Notes under the pieces: generated by a model
What the model was told of the DNA's origin: nothing
Database searches by the model: none
What the model saw: only the letters and a program-made list of their open reading frames with translations
Position numbers and translations under genes: made by a program
Origin: Alphaproteobacteria bacterium
GTDB taxonomy: Bacteria > Pseudomonadota > Alphaproteobacteria > Micavibrionales > UBA2020
DNA length: 49,198 bases
Direction of reading: 5' to 3'
NCBI GenBank assembly: GCA_016124645.1
Contig: WGNE01000039.1
Span: 1 to 49,198, forward strand
Part shown: piece after piece, positions 14,450 to 25,787 of the stretch
Layout of the letters: each line of letters starts with the position of its first letter
Position numbering within the stretch: the first letter of the stretch is position 1

Positions 14450-16380
14450 GCGGCATCGTCGGATATCTCGGCAAGGCGCAGGAGGACGTCGTCCTGCAAA
14501 GCATGCTGCGCAAGATGGCGCAGCGCAGCCCCGGGCGCGAGGGATACCACAGCCACGAACCCTTCTTCATGGCCCAGCGCGTGCCGGAGAACGCGGGCGG
14601 CGACGGCGCGCCCTTTTACAACGAAAGCCGCCAGATCGCCGTGGTCTTTTCCGGCCAGCTGTGCAACGCGGCGGAAATCCGCGCCAAGCTGGAGAAAAAG
14701 GCCGACCTGCGCGGGGAGGGCGGGGACGCCGCCCTCGTGCTCCGGCTTTACGAGCAATTCGGCGTCAACTGCACCAGCCACATGCGCGGCGCCTTCGTCT
14801 TCGCCCTGCACGACGTGGAGCGCAACCTCGCCTTCATCGCGCGCGACCACATGGGCGCCAAGCCGCTGTATTACACCACCGCCACCTCCGGCACCTTCAT
14901 CTTCGCGACCGAGATCAAGGCGCTGCTGGAACATCCCGCCGTGGAGACGGTGCCCGACCTTCTGGGGGTGGACGCTTATCTCTCGCTCGGCTACATGCCG
15001 GGGCCGGACAGCCTGTTCAAGGGCGTGCACGAGCTGAAGCCCGGCCACCGCGTCACCTGGAACCCCGGGCTGCACGTGATGATCGAGCCCTATTGGTCGT
15101 GGGAAAGCTTCACCACCCACGACCCCGCGCTGAAAACCGACGCTGATTTCCAGGAACGCTTCAACACGCTGTTCGACGAGGCCGTCGCGCTGCGGCAGGC
15201 GGGCAATTCGCGCATCGGCGCTTTCGGACGTTCCAGCCTCGAGGCGGCGGCGCTGATGTCTTCCATGGCGCAGAACATTTCCGGCCCGCTCAACGTCTAT
15301 GCCCCGCTGGAGGAAACCGCGGCGGTGACGGACGGGCTGCCCCCCGTCTCCGATATCGCGAAAAGGCTGGGCGGCCATCTGGAGGAAGTGGACGGCGCGG
15401 CGGGCGGCGAGCAGCTGCCCCAGCTCGTCTGGGCGCTGGACGAGCCGGTCGCCGACCTCGGCGTGCTCACCCGCCACCTGCTGGCCCGCGCCGCGGCGCC
15501 GGACGTGGACGGCATCCTCTCCTTCACCGGGGCGGACGCGCTTTTCGTCAGCTACCCCGCGCAGGAGATGCTGCTCTACACCACGCAACTGCGCCGCTCG
15601 CGCTTCACGATGCTGAGCAAGATGCGCGGCATGGTGCCGGTCAACACCATCGCGCGGATTTTCGGCTATAACGGCACCATCGGCCCGCGTACGCGGCAAA
15701 AGCTTTTCGACGTACTCGATAGCCTGCGCCGCGACCCGCTGCACACACAGTTTTCCACCCTGTTCTCGCTTTTCGACTGGCGCGACAAGCAGCCGCTTTA
15801 CAAGGGCGAGATGGTGGGCATGATGAACACCTTCGTCGATATGCAACGCCCCGTCGAGGGCTGGGACGGCCCGGCCATGCAGCTGATGGCCATGCAGCGC
15901 GACCACTGGCTGCCCGACGCGGTGCTGGCGCCCTTCGACAAGCTGACCGGCTTCAACGGGCTGCCCGGCCAATTGCCCTTCATGGACCATGCGCTCTTCG
16001 AATTCATGCTCGGCATACCCGACCGGCTGCGCCGCACCGCGGGCAGGCGCAAATCGTTGTTGCGTGGCTATGTGGACAAGGCGCTGCCCGGCATCGTCAA
16101 CCCGCTGCCCGTCAAGCAGGTGCGGCGCGAGCAGCTGCGCCGCAAGTCCCAGCTGGAAACCATGCTTTCCGTCAACCCGCTGCGCGAAATGGTGGAGGCC
16201 TGCCTGTCCGAAAGCAGCGTGCGCCGCCGCGGGCTGTTCCACTGGTCCGCCGTGCGCAACATCATCGACCAGTCGCGCAGCGGCGAGATCATCTACCTGC
16301 GCCAGCTCTTCACCCTGCTGACGCTGGAGCTCTGGTTCCGCATCTACGTCGATCACGAGCGCGGGTGGATTTCGGGCTAG
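14446..16380 (+). CDS. Asparagine-synthetase-like protein lacking both active-site signatures
   Basis: 644 residues that align by eye along the whole length of glutamine-dependent asparagine synthetase (AsnB): an N-terminal class II amidotransferase domain (about 1-200) and a synthetase domain. Framework motifs are kept, such as FIARDHMGAKPLYY, FATEIKALLEHP and the GPDSLFKGVHELKPGH region. Catalytic ones are not. The nucleophile Cys2 is Ser (MSGIVGYLG), RGPD reads RSPG, FNGEIYN reads FSGQLCN, the SGGxDS pyrophosphatase loop reads FGRSSLEA (about residues 260-267), and GADELF reads GADALF. It is therefore likely a pseudoenzyme with a scaffold or regulatory role. It overlaps the CorC-like gene by 4 bp. 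The frame is intact, so it is not a decayed gene. Confidence 0.88.
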   Translation: MSGIVGYLGKAQEDVVLQSMLRKMAQRSPGREGYHSHEPFFMAQRVPENAGGDGAPFYNESRQIAVVFSGQLCNAAEIRAKLEKKADLRGEGGDAALVLRLYEQFGVNCTSHMRGAFVFALHDVERNLAFIARDHMGAKPLYYTTATSGTFIFATEIKALLEHPAVETVPDLLGVDAYLSLGYMPGPDSLFKGVHELKPGHRVTWNPGLHVMIEPYWSWESFTTHDPALKTDADFQERFNTLFDEAVALRQAGNSRIGAFGRSSLEAAALMSSMAQNISGPLNVYAPLEETAAVTDGLPPVSDIAKRLGGHLEEVDGAAGGEQLPQLVWALDEPVADLGVLTRHLLARAAAPDVDGILSFTGADALFVSYPAQEMLLYTTQLRRSRFTMLSKMRGMVPVNTIARIFGYNGTIGPRTRQKLFDVLDSLRRDPLHTQFSTLFSLFDWRDKQPLYKGEMVGMMNTFVDMQRPVEGWDGPAMQLMAMQRDHWLPDAVLAPFDKLTGFNGLPGQLPFMDHALFEFMLGIPDRLRRTAGRRKSLLRGYVDKALPGIVNPLPVKQVRREQLRRKSQLETMLSVNPLREMVEACLSESSVRRRGLFHWSAVRNIIDQSRSGEIIYLRQLFTLLTLELWFRIYVDHERGWISG

Positions 16381-16397
16381 GGCTTATCCCCATAAGG

Positions 16398-16433
16398 CTT
16401 TCTGGACCCCGGCGCAGGCCGGGGTCCAGAAAG
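16398..16433. repeat. 16-bp perfect palindromic hairpin
   Basis: Arms 16398-16413 and 16418-16433 are exact reverse complements with a GCAG loop. It lies 18 bp after the asparagine-synthetase-like gene. There is no T run, so it could be a structural terminator, a transcript-stabilising hairpin or a REP-like repeat. Confidence 0.75.
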
Positions 16434-16482
16434 CGCGTCCGCGCGTTACATGATTCACGAGACGGCCAGACGGCCTTCATGG

Positions 16483-16502
16483 ATCCCGGCTTTCGCCGGG
16501 AT
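16483..16502. repeat. Dispersed palindrome, ATCCCGGC/GCCGGGAT type
   Basis: ATCCCGGC and GCCGGGAT flank a 4-nt loop. On the opposite strand the extended sequence, beginning GTCATCCCGGCGAA, matches the copy at 48358-48377. Such GTCATCCCGGC palindromes are common intergenic repeats in proteobacteria. Confidence 0.75.
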
Positions 16503-16531
16503 GACACGCTTTGGGGGGATTGAAACTCTCT

Positions 16532-18025
16532 TTAAATCTTCGGCTTGCCGTCCGTGCCGTTTTTCTTGCGGCGGGGGAAGGCTTCGGCCTTGGGCGTGTT
16601 GTCGTTGCCCGGCCCGTTGTCCGGCGGGTCGTTTTCCGGCGGGCGCGGCAGCTCGCGGAAGGGACGGCCGCCCAGCTTCTTGACCCATTTGGTCAAATCG
16701 TCGCCGGCTTCTTTGATGGAATTCAGGATCTGGTTCTGGTTTTCAAGCTTGTCCTGCAGCACGTTGTAGATGCGGTCGAGGTCGGCCTTGTGCGGCTCGG
16801 TCAGGCGATGGGCGAGGGCTTTCAGCTCCGCATCCCCCGCTTCCGGCGTCTCGTCGGCGATGCCGCTGGCGTAGCTGAGAATCTTGCGGTAGTTGCGCGC
16901 CAGGGTCTTGACCGTTTTCGCTTCTTCCAGCTTGGCGGTGAGGGCGGCGAGCGCCTTCTTGCTGAGCTCGTGGCGTTCCTCTTCCATCACGCGGGTCTTC
17001 AGGATGGCGCAGAGCCGGTCCATCTCGTCGTTGTTGTCGGCGATGATCTTTTCCGCGAATTTTTCGAGCTGGCGCAGGTTCTTCACGCTGGCGTCGTCCA
17101 TCGAGGCGGCGGGGGAGTTGGGGTCGTTTTCCTCGTCGATGATGCCGTCGAAGCTGATGAAGCGGTCGCCGATTTCGTCCTTCAGGTCGTTCGCCACGTC
17201 CATCAGCGACATGTTGATGACGAGGGAGAGCAGGAGGTTGCCGTTCGACTTGCTGATCATGCCGATGGGGCCCAGCTTGTTGAACTCCTCGGGAGAAAGG
17301 CTGTTTTCCACGTTGCCGGTGCCGAGGTGGACGACCACGATCTCCGCGTCCGGCGGGGCCAGCTTGCGCGCCTGCGTCATCAGCCGGCGCATGCCGTTGC
17401 CGGCGAAGAACCCGCCGTCGATGAGCGAATGGCGGTGCGTGACGTTGGGCATGCTTTCATCCGGCGTCGTCTGGTAGTATTTCGACGGGAAATAGGTGGG
17501 GGCGGTGGTGCTGGCGCGCACGGCCTCCTTCATCTTCATGCTGCTCCAGCCCTCGCGCGAGGTGTCCTTCTGGCCCTTGATATGGGTGATCCAGACCGGG
17601 CGGAAGTTCTTGATGTCCGTCGCGGGGATGAGCAGGTGGGTCAGCGAATCCTTCATCTTCGCGTCGCCCAGCTTTTCCTCCAGCGCTTCTTCCAGCGGGC
17701 GCGGATCGTAGAGCGCGGAGCTGGACAGCTTGCGCAGGCTCTTGAACTTCAGCTCGGGGAAGATCTTGGGCGCGTAGGTATAGTAGAAATTCTTCAGCTC
17801 CAGCGCCGAATGGCGGGGCTTGTGCGGCTCGTCGGGGTCGGGCACCGTCAGCCCCGCGGCGACGATGGCGCCGGTCGAGTTGCCGCCGATCATGTCGAAA
17901 AGCTCGGCGATGGGCTTGCCCGTGCGTTCCTCTATCTCCTGCAAAATGCGCGCGGGCACGATGCCGCGCACGCCGCCGCCGTCGATGGAGAGAACCGTAT
18001 AGACCCGTTTGCTGTTTTTTTCCAT
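16532..18025 (-). CDS. Patatin-like phospholipase with C-terminal extension
   Basis: 497 residues from the ATG at 18025. The patatin domain (about residues 5-260) has the oxyanion-hole motif SIDGGGVRG, the nucleophile elbow GNSTG (catalytic Ser) and the catalytic Asp in LIDGGFFAGN, the complete Ser-Asp dyad of lipid acyl hydrolases. After it lies a roughly 230-residue, highly charged helical extension with likely coiled coil, then a Pro/Asn/Asp-rich tail (PPENDPPDNGPGND) ending in basic residues. No signal peptide is seen, so it is cytosolic or delivered by another route. The frame continues 22 codons upstream, but homology begins at the chosen Met. The substrate is unknown. It is divergent from the histidine-kinase gene. 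Confidence 0.9.
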   Translation of the reverse strand: MEKNSKRVYTVLSIDGGGVRGIVPARILQEIEERTGKPIAELFDMIGGNSTGAIVAAGLTVPDPDEPHKPRHSALELKNFYYTYAPKIFPELKFKSLRKLSSSALYDPRPLEEALEEKLGDAKMKDSLTHLLIPATDIKNFRPVWITHIKGQKDTSREGWSSMKMKEAVRASTTAPTYFPSKYYQTTPDESMPNVTHRHSLIDGGFFAGNGMRRLMTQARKLAPPDAEIVVVHLGTGNVENSLSPEEFNKLGPIGMISKSNGNLLLSLVINMSLMDVANDLKDEIGDRFISFDGIIDEENDPNSPAASMDDASVKNLRQLEKFAEKIIADNNDEMDRLCAILKTRVMEEERHELSKKALAALTAKLEEAKTVKTLARNYRKILSYASGIADETPEAGDAELKALAHRLTEPHKADLDRIYNVLQDKLENQNQILNSIKEAGDDLTKWVKKLGGRPFRELPRPPENDPPDNGPGNDNTPKAEAFPRRKKNGTDGKPKI

Positions 18026-18366
18026 TTTTTCTTCACTGCACCTGTTTGCGGCACAGCCAAACCGTGCCCTGTCTGCATGAGACCCGACCAAAAAGGCACA
18101 CCCGGTTTACCCGTTTTTTATTTTAAGCAAACCGATTGTATTGAAATTAATGGTATGTGTCAGCCCCAAAAGCGACACTTATTAACATAAAGAAGCAATT
18201 AAGTTTCGTTATGAATACCATGGGGTACATCAAATCAATTTTTTTATAATTTGAAGCAAAATTTAATAAAAGTTTAAATAAAATCCATAATTATAGAGGT
18301 TGAAACCGAGCGACCGGCCCCAAGCAGATGAAAAAGCTGTAAAATGGCCAGAAACGAGGACCCACC
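18026..18366. other. AT-rich divergent promoter region (patatin / histidine kinase)
   Basis: About 340 bp, strongly AT-rich from 18100 to 18300, between divergent genes. Both promoters should lie here, but I see no unambiguous -35/-10 pair, no riboswitch and no coding frame. GAGGA just before 18367 is a usable ribosome-binding site for the kinase. Confidence 0.5.
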
Positions 18367-21105
<2,739 letters not shown>

Positions 21106-21142
21106 TATCCTCAAAAAGTTTCTTCAGACAAGCAGGGTGCGG

Positions 21143-22525
21143 ATGGACAAGGAAACATTACAGTCGCTGCGGCTGGCATACGGCCAGAGCCCTGATAATA
21201 CTGCATTGCGCATGGTGCTGGTTCGCGGCTTGTTCGAAAACGGCGAGGCGCAGGAAGCCCTCGCGCTGCTCGACGGCTCTGACGCGCAGCAGCTGGAGGC
21301 GGCGGATTGCCTGCTGGCCGCGCGCGTGCTGCTGGCGGCGGAGGATGCGGAGCGGGCGCTCGGTTTCCTTGCCGCGGCGGACTGCGGCGCGGAAGGGCTT
21401 CTCCTGCGCGCACGTGCCTGTCTTGCGCTGCACGACCATGAAGCGGGGCTGGCGGCGTACCGGGAGGCGGTTGCGCAAAACGCCTCGCTGGAAGACCCGG
21501 ATCTTGAAAAATCCCTTTCCGCCAGGGTGACGCCCGCGAAGACGGATGACGACGGCAAGGTCGTCGGCTTCCGGGTCATCAGCAACGAGGACAAGGTGCC
21601 CGTGGCGGCCGCCGGCGACGGCGATGAAAATGACGCGCCCCCGCCCATCGAGCCGTCGCGCGCCAGCATCCGCTTCTCGGACGTCGGCGGGCTGGAAGAG
21701 GTCAAGAAAATCATCCACCGCAAGATTATCTTGCCGTTCCAGAAGCCCGCAATCTTCGCGAAGTTCAGGCGCAAGGCGGGCGGCGGCGTGCTGATGTACG
21801 GGCCGCCGGGCTGCGGCAAGACCCTGCTGGCGCAGGCGACGGCGGGGGAATGCGGGGCGAAGTTCTACAACGTCGCGATTTCCGACATTCTCGACATGTG
21901 GCTCGGCAATTCCGAGAAGAAGCTGCACGCCATCTTCGAACAGGCGCGCCGGACGGCGCCCGCCGTGCTGTTCTTCGACGAGCTCGAGGGGCTGGCGGGC
22001 AAGCGGCAGTATGAAAACAGCAGTGCCGCGGTATCCAAGACCATCAGCCAGTTTCTTTCGGAGATGGACGGCTTCGCCAAGAACAACACCGGGGTGCTGG
22101 TCATCGGCGCGACGAACGTGCCGTGGTCCGTCGATGCGGCGTTCCGCCGGCCCGGCCGTTTTGACCGTGTGCTGTTCATTCCGCCGCCGGACAGGGAAGC
22201 GCGGGCGGCCATTTTCAAGATCCACATGGAAGGGCGCCCCGCGGCGGGCGACATCGACTTTGACGCGCTCGCGCGCGGCAGTTCCGGGTTTTCCGGCGCC
22301 GACATAGAGAACGTGGTGGAAACCGCCTGCGACATCGCCATCGAGGAATCCCTGTCCGGCGGGCATGAGGTGCCGGTCGGCATGGCGCAGATGAAGGCGG
22401 CGCTCAAGGAAGCCCGGCAGACGACGGGAGAGTGGCTGTCGACGGCGCGCAACTACGCCAGATATTCGAACGAGGGCGGGCAATACGACGAAGTCATCGC
22501 CTTCCTGCAAAAGCATGGAGAATAG
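21143..22525 (+). CDS. AAA ATPase with N-terminal TPR-like region
   Basis: 460 residues from the ATG at 21143, with AGCAGGG suitably placed before it; a GTG at 21137 is rejected because it falls on that site. Residues 1-115 are Ala/Leu/Glu-rich helices resembling tetratricopeptide repeats. The AAA module begins near SRASIRFSDVGGLEEVKKII, with Walker A GPPGCGKT (residues 220-227), Walker B VLFFDE, and the second region of homology ending FRRPGRFDRVLFIPPPDREA. This is the classical AAA (Cdc48/SpoVK-like) clade, with a single ATPase domain and no protease domain. It follows the histidine kinase and overlaps the TPR membrane protein by 11 bp, suggesting a joint function. Confidence 0.9.
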   Translation: MDKETLQSLRLAYGQSPDNTALRMVLVRGLFENGEAQEALALLDGSDAQQLEAADCLLAARVLLAAEDAERALGFLAAADCGAEGLLLRARACLALHDHEAGLAAYREAVAQNASLEDPDLEKSLSARVTPAKTDDDGKVVGFRVISNEDKVPVAAAGDGDENDAPPPIEPSRASIRFSDVGGLEEVKKIIHRKIILPFQKPAIFAKFRRKAGGGVLMYGPPGCGKTLLAQATAGECGAKFYNVAISDILDMWLGNSEKKLHAIFEQARRTAPAVLFFDELEGLAGKRQYENSSAAVSKTISQFLSEMDGFAKNNTGVLVIGATNVPWSVDAAFRRPGRFDRVLFIPPPDREARAAIFKIHMEGRPAAGDIDFDALARGSSGFSGADIENVVETACDIAIEESLSGGHEVPVGMAQMKAALKEARQTTGEWLSTARNYARYSNEGGQYDEVIAFLQKHGE

Positions 22526-23516
22526 CGCGCCATCTCCCGTCCGTCCGGCGGGGGGCGCAAGCCCGTTCAGCCGTCTCGTCGCGCTTGGCGGCGTGCAGGT
22601 GCGCCAGCACAACTACGCCGCCGCGATCAAGACCTACCGCGAGGCCCTGACGCTGAACCCCGAAGCACCCGCCGTTCATGTCGTGCTTTCCACCTGCCTC
22701 GAGCAGCAATACAAGAAAACCCTGGACAAGAGCCTGCTGGAGGCCGCCGCCGAAAGCGCGCGCACGGCGCTGCGGCTCGCGCCTGAAAACCCCCGTGCGC
22801 ACCTGCGCTACGCCTCCATCCTCATCGAGAACAAGAAATGGAAAGAGGGTGAGGCGGAGATCGAAAAGGCGATGGCTCTCGACCCGCAAAGCGAAAGCCC
22901 GCACATGTTTCTGGGCCTGCTGTACTGGCAGCGCCGCAAGTACGACAAGGCGCTCGACTGTTTCGAGGCGGTCCTGAGGAAATCGCCGGAGAACGTGCAG
23001 GCGCTGGTCAACTGCGGCGGCTACTGGCTCCACATCAAGGGAGACAAGGCGAAGGCGGAGGACTACGCTCGGCAGGCCCTGCGCATCGCGCCGGAGAACA
23101 ACCAGGCGCAAGTCCTGATGGGCAACCTGTTGCTGCGCGAGGGAAAGACGGAAGAGGCGATGGAACATGCGCGTATCGTCCTTAGCCGCGTGCCGGACGA
23201 CTATGCGACGCTGCTGCTGGTGGCCATCATCGAATCGCGGCGGAACTGGCTGCGCGGGATGGGCTTTCGCTTTGCGGTATTGTTCCTGAAAATCGACAGG
23301 GGCAAGCGGCTGGCGTTGCTGCGCATCGGCCTCTTTGCAGGCGCGCTGGGCGGTTTCGCGGGCGCGGCGGCCGCCGGCTTGCCCGAATGGGTCTGCATCG
23401 CAGCGGGTATGATTCCCTCCTGCATCGTCATCTACCTGCGCGCTTCCCTGCGCGGGATGAAGAAATACGTCATCAGGAATTACCTTTCGCCCCAGAACCT
23501 CAAGAAGGATTTTTAG
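22515..23516 (+). CDS. TPR-repeat protein with C-terminal membrane anchor
   Basis: 333 residues. Several tetratricopeptide repeats occupy about residues 15-225, with recognisable units around NYAAAIKTYREALTLNPEAP, SESPHMFLGLLYWQRRKYDK and the following NVQALVNCGGYW. Near the C-terminus two hydrophobic spans (about residues 270-290 and 295-312) precede a basic tail, so the TPR part probably faces the cytoplasm from a membrane hairpin. The start lies within the AAA ATPase gene (11-bp overlap), giving translational coupling. The stop overlaps convergent recX by 4 bp. A likely role is to present or recruit clients of the AAA ATPase at the membrane, inferred from context only. Confidence 0.85.
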   Translation: MENSAPSPVRPAGGASPFSRLVALGGVQVRQHNYAAAIKTYREALTLNPEAPAVHVVLSTCLEQQYKKTLDKSLLEAAAESARTALRLAPENPRAHLRYASILIENKKWKEGEAEIEKAMALDPQSESPHMFLGLLYWQRRKYDKALDCFEAVLRKSPENVQALVNCGGYWLHIKGDKAKAEDYARQALRIAPENNQAQVLMGNLLLREGKTEEAMEHARIVLSRVPDDYATLLLVAIIESRRNWLRGMGFRFAVLFLKIDRGKRLALLRIGLFAGALGGFAGAAAAGLPEWVCIAAGMIPSCIVIYLRASLRGMKKYVIRNYLSPQNLKKDF

Positions 23517-24166
23517 TCCGTTTCTTCGGCGCCGTCCCCGTCATCTTCCGGGGGTTGCAGGGCTTTTTGGGCCACGTCGTAGCTGAAGCCCGCGCGGGCG
23601 AGGGCGGCGAGTTCTTTTTGGCGCTCCTTGGGGGCTTCGGCCGGGTCTTTTGACGGGCGGGGGTTGTAGGGGCCCAGCTTCTTCTTTTTCGCCAGCCTGC
23701 GCGCGGCGATGAGCTCGGCGCTTTCCCCGCTGTCGTCGTCCGCCGCGGTTTCTGCGTCGCGGGCGGCGAGGGCGGTCTCGATATCCTCCGCCGCCAGTCC
23801 CTTGGCCTGCAGCTTCGCCTGTATGTCCCGCTTCGAGCGCCCCTGCCGGCGCAGGCTGGACACTTTTGCGGCGGCAAAGCCCTTGTCATCGAGCAGGCCG
23901 ACGGATATATAGCGTTTCACCAGTTCCTCGACGAAGGCGTAAAATTCCTCCGGCGCGGTCTGGTGAAAGGCGCAGGAACGGTCTATCTTGCGCGTCATGA
24001 CCTTGCGGAAGTTCCCGGCGGATGTCGCGTAGCGTTGCAGGTAGTAAAGCGCGGCATTTTCCAAATAGCGGGTCGAAAGCTTGCGCGGCTGCTTGCGGGC
24101 GCGGTTTCTGGCGTCCTGCTTGTCGCGGGCCTTTTGGCGGCGGGTGCTATCGGGCTTCTGGTCCAT
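23513..24166 (-). CDS. recX: RecX family regulatory protein
   Basis: RecX modulates RecA filament growth. From the ATG at 24166 the protein has 217 residues. The helical RecX repeats are visible in NAALYYLQRYATSAGNFRKV, VKRYISVGLLDDKGFAAAKV and SLRRQGRSKRDIQAKLQAKG, then the C-terminal AGFSYDVAQKAL. The N-terminus is very basic. An acidic insert (DAETAADDDSGES) separates the repeats. The open frame extends upstream across the divergent hslO start, but that part is not RecX-like. recA is not in the window; recX standing alone is common in alphaproteobacteria. Confidence 0.85.
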   Translation of the reverse strand: MDQKPDSTRRQKARDKQDARNRARKQPRKLSTRYLENAALYYLQRYATSAGNFRKVMTRKIDRSCAFHQTAPEEFYAFVEELVKRYISVGLLDDKGFAAAKVSSLRRQGRSKRDIQAKLQAKGLAAEDIETALAARDAETAADDDSGESAELIAARRLAKKKKLGPYNPRPSKDPAEAPKERQKELAALARAGFSYDVAQKALQPPEDDGDGAEETD

Positions 24167-24194
24167 GCGTTCTTTATGGTAGAATGAAACGGCT

Positions 24195-25157
24195 ATGGCT
24201 ATTCGTATCAAAAAAGACGGCACAGAACAATCCGGGCTTGTCGATGACAACGTCGTCCAGCCTTTCCGGCTTGAAAAATCCAACGTGCGCGGGCGCATGG
24301 TGCGGCTGGGCAGCGTGCTGGCGCAGATGATGGAGCAGCATAAATATCCGCCGCCCGTCACCGCCCTGTTGAGCGAGGTCGCCGCGCTGGGCATGCTGCT
24401 GGCCGGGATGCTGAAATACGAGGGCATTTTCACCCTGCAGATCAAGGCCGAGGGGCCCATTCGCCTGCTGGTGGCCGACGTGACCAGCAGCGGGGACGTG
24501 CGGGCCTACGCGGGTTTCGACGACGCGGCGGTCAAGAAGGCCGCCAAGCGCAAGAAGGACACCGCGCATAATTATTACCACCTGCTGGGCAAGAAGGGCT
24601 ATATGGCCTTCACCGTCGATCAGGGCAGCGTGGACGACCGCTATCAGGGCATCGTGGAGCTGAAGGGCGCCTCCATCGTCGATGCCGTGCAGCATTACTT
24701 CACCCAGTCGGAGCAGATCAAGACCTCCTTCCGTCTCGCCATCCACCCGCAGGACGGGCAGTGGCGGGCCGGGGCCATCATGATTCAGCAATTGCCGGAC
24801 GAGGAAGCGGGCAAGGGCGCGACGGAGCTGAGCATCGAGGACTGGACGCGCGCCGTCATGCTGCTCAGCACCTGCACGGACGGGGAAATCCTCTCTCCCG
24901 TGCTGGGCACGGCGGACGTTCTCTACCGCCTGTTCCACGAGGACGGGGTGCGCATCTATTCGCCCACCCATGTGCATTTCAAGTGCCGCTGCTCGCGCGA
25001 GAAGGTCGTCAGCATCCTGCGCACCATCCCGCGGCGCGAGCTGGAGGAGGTCTGCGAGAAGGACGGCAAGGTCTCCATCACCTGCGAGTTCTGCAGCGAG
25101 AAATTCGACTTCACCAAATCGCAACTCAACGACGTTTACGAGGAAGACAGAAAATGA
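24195..25157 (+). CDS. hslO: Redox-regulated chaperone Hsp33
   Basis: Hsp33 is a cytosolic holdase switched on by oxidation and partial unfolding. The 320-residue protein has the N-terminal core domain (MLLAGMLKYEGIFTLQIKAE, SSGDVRAYAGF) and a C-terminal zinc switch with four cysteines: the CxC pair in FKCRCSREKV and the CxxC pair in TCEFCSEKFDF. These bind zinc when reduced and form disulfides on oxidation. It is divergent from recX with 28 bp between the starts, so the promoters overlap. The following lipoprotein gene starts inside its stop codon (ATGA). Confidence 0.95.
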   Translation: MAIRIKKDGTEQSGLVDDNVVQPFRLEKSNVRGRMVRLGSVLAQMMEQHKYPPPVTALLSEVAALGMLLAGMLKYEGIFTLQIKAEGPIRLLVADVTSSGDVRAYAGFDDAAVKKAAKRKKDTAHNYYHLLGKKGYMAFTVDQGSVDDRYQGIVELKGASIVDAVQHYFTQSEQIKTSFRLAIHPQDGQWRAGAIMIQQLPDEEAGKGATELSIEDWTRAVMLLSTCTDGEILSPVLGTADVLYRLFHEDGVRIYSPTHVHFKCRCSREKVVSILRTIPRRELEEVCEKDGKVSITCEFCSEKFDFTKSQLNDVYEEDRK

Positions 25158-25756
25158 CGTCACCCCATATTCTTGGCCGCCTGAAAAACGGCCTCTTCGC
25201 GCTCGTCTTCATGACCGCCGCCTGCACATCCGCCCCGCCCGCCAGCGTGGTGCCGGACCTCAGCTTCGACAACATCCCCGCCGTGAACGTGAACGCGGGG
25301 CAGGTGCAGGTCGTCGATAAATACCGCAGCCCCATGGTACTGCCCAACGTCGAATACCTCTTCCGCCAGTCGCCGGAAGAAGCGGCGCACCAGCTGGTGA
25401 CGGAAAAAGTCCTGCCCGCGGGCCTGCCGGACCGCATCCTGAAGGTCTATATCGACGACGCCTCGGTAACGGCGAAGATGCTGACGCCGGACGACGGCCT
25501 CATGAGCCTGTTCCATTCCGAGCCGGGCGTGACCTATCACGCGCGCGTCGCCCTGCGCTTCGAGCTGGCCGACAGGGCCGCGCCGGACATCATCATCGGC
25601 CACGCCAGCGTGGTCGCCGAGCGCGACCTGACGATGGACCACGCCGTCTCCCCGAACGAGCGCAACATGGCGTTTTTCGAGATGGAGGAAAAGCTGATGA
25701 AAGATCTGGGCGACAGCCTGCAGACCATCGTCAAGGGAACCTTCGGCAAGACCTGA
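25154..25756 (+). CDS. Putative lipoprotein, coupled to hslO
   Basis: 200 residues with a lipoprotein signal: LKNGLFALVFMTAACTS, where the Cys follows a TAA lipobox. The mature part alternates predicted strands and helices (LPDRILKVYIDDASVTAKML, TYHARVALRFEL) and ends in a helix with EEKLMKDLGDSLQTIVKGTF. I recognise no named family with confidence. The start overlaps the hslO stop by 4 bp, so the two are co-expressed. It is probably tethered to the inner leaflet of the outer membrane. Confidence 0.82.
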   Translation: MTSPHILGRLKNGLFALVFMTAACTSAPPASVVPDLSFDNIPAVNVNAGQVQVVDKYRSPMVLPNVEYLFRQSPEEAAHQLVTEKVLPAGLPDRILKVYIDDASVTAKMLTPDDGLMSLFHSEPGVTYHARVALRFELADRAAPDIIIGHASVVAERDLTMDHAVSPNERNMAFFEMEEKLMKDLGDSLQTIVKGTFGKT

Positions 25757-25787
25757 TCTTGCTTTAGTCCTTCCAGAAACGAAATTC

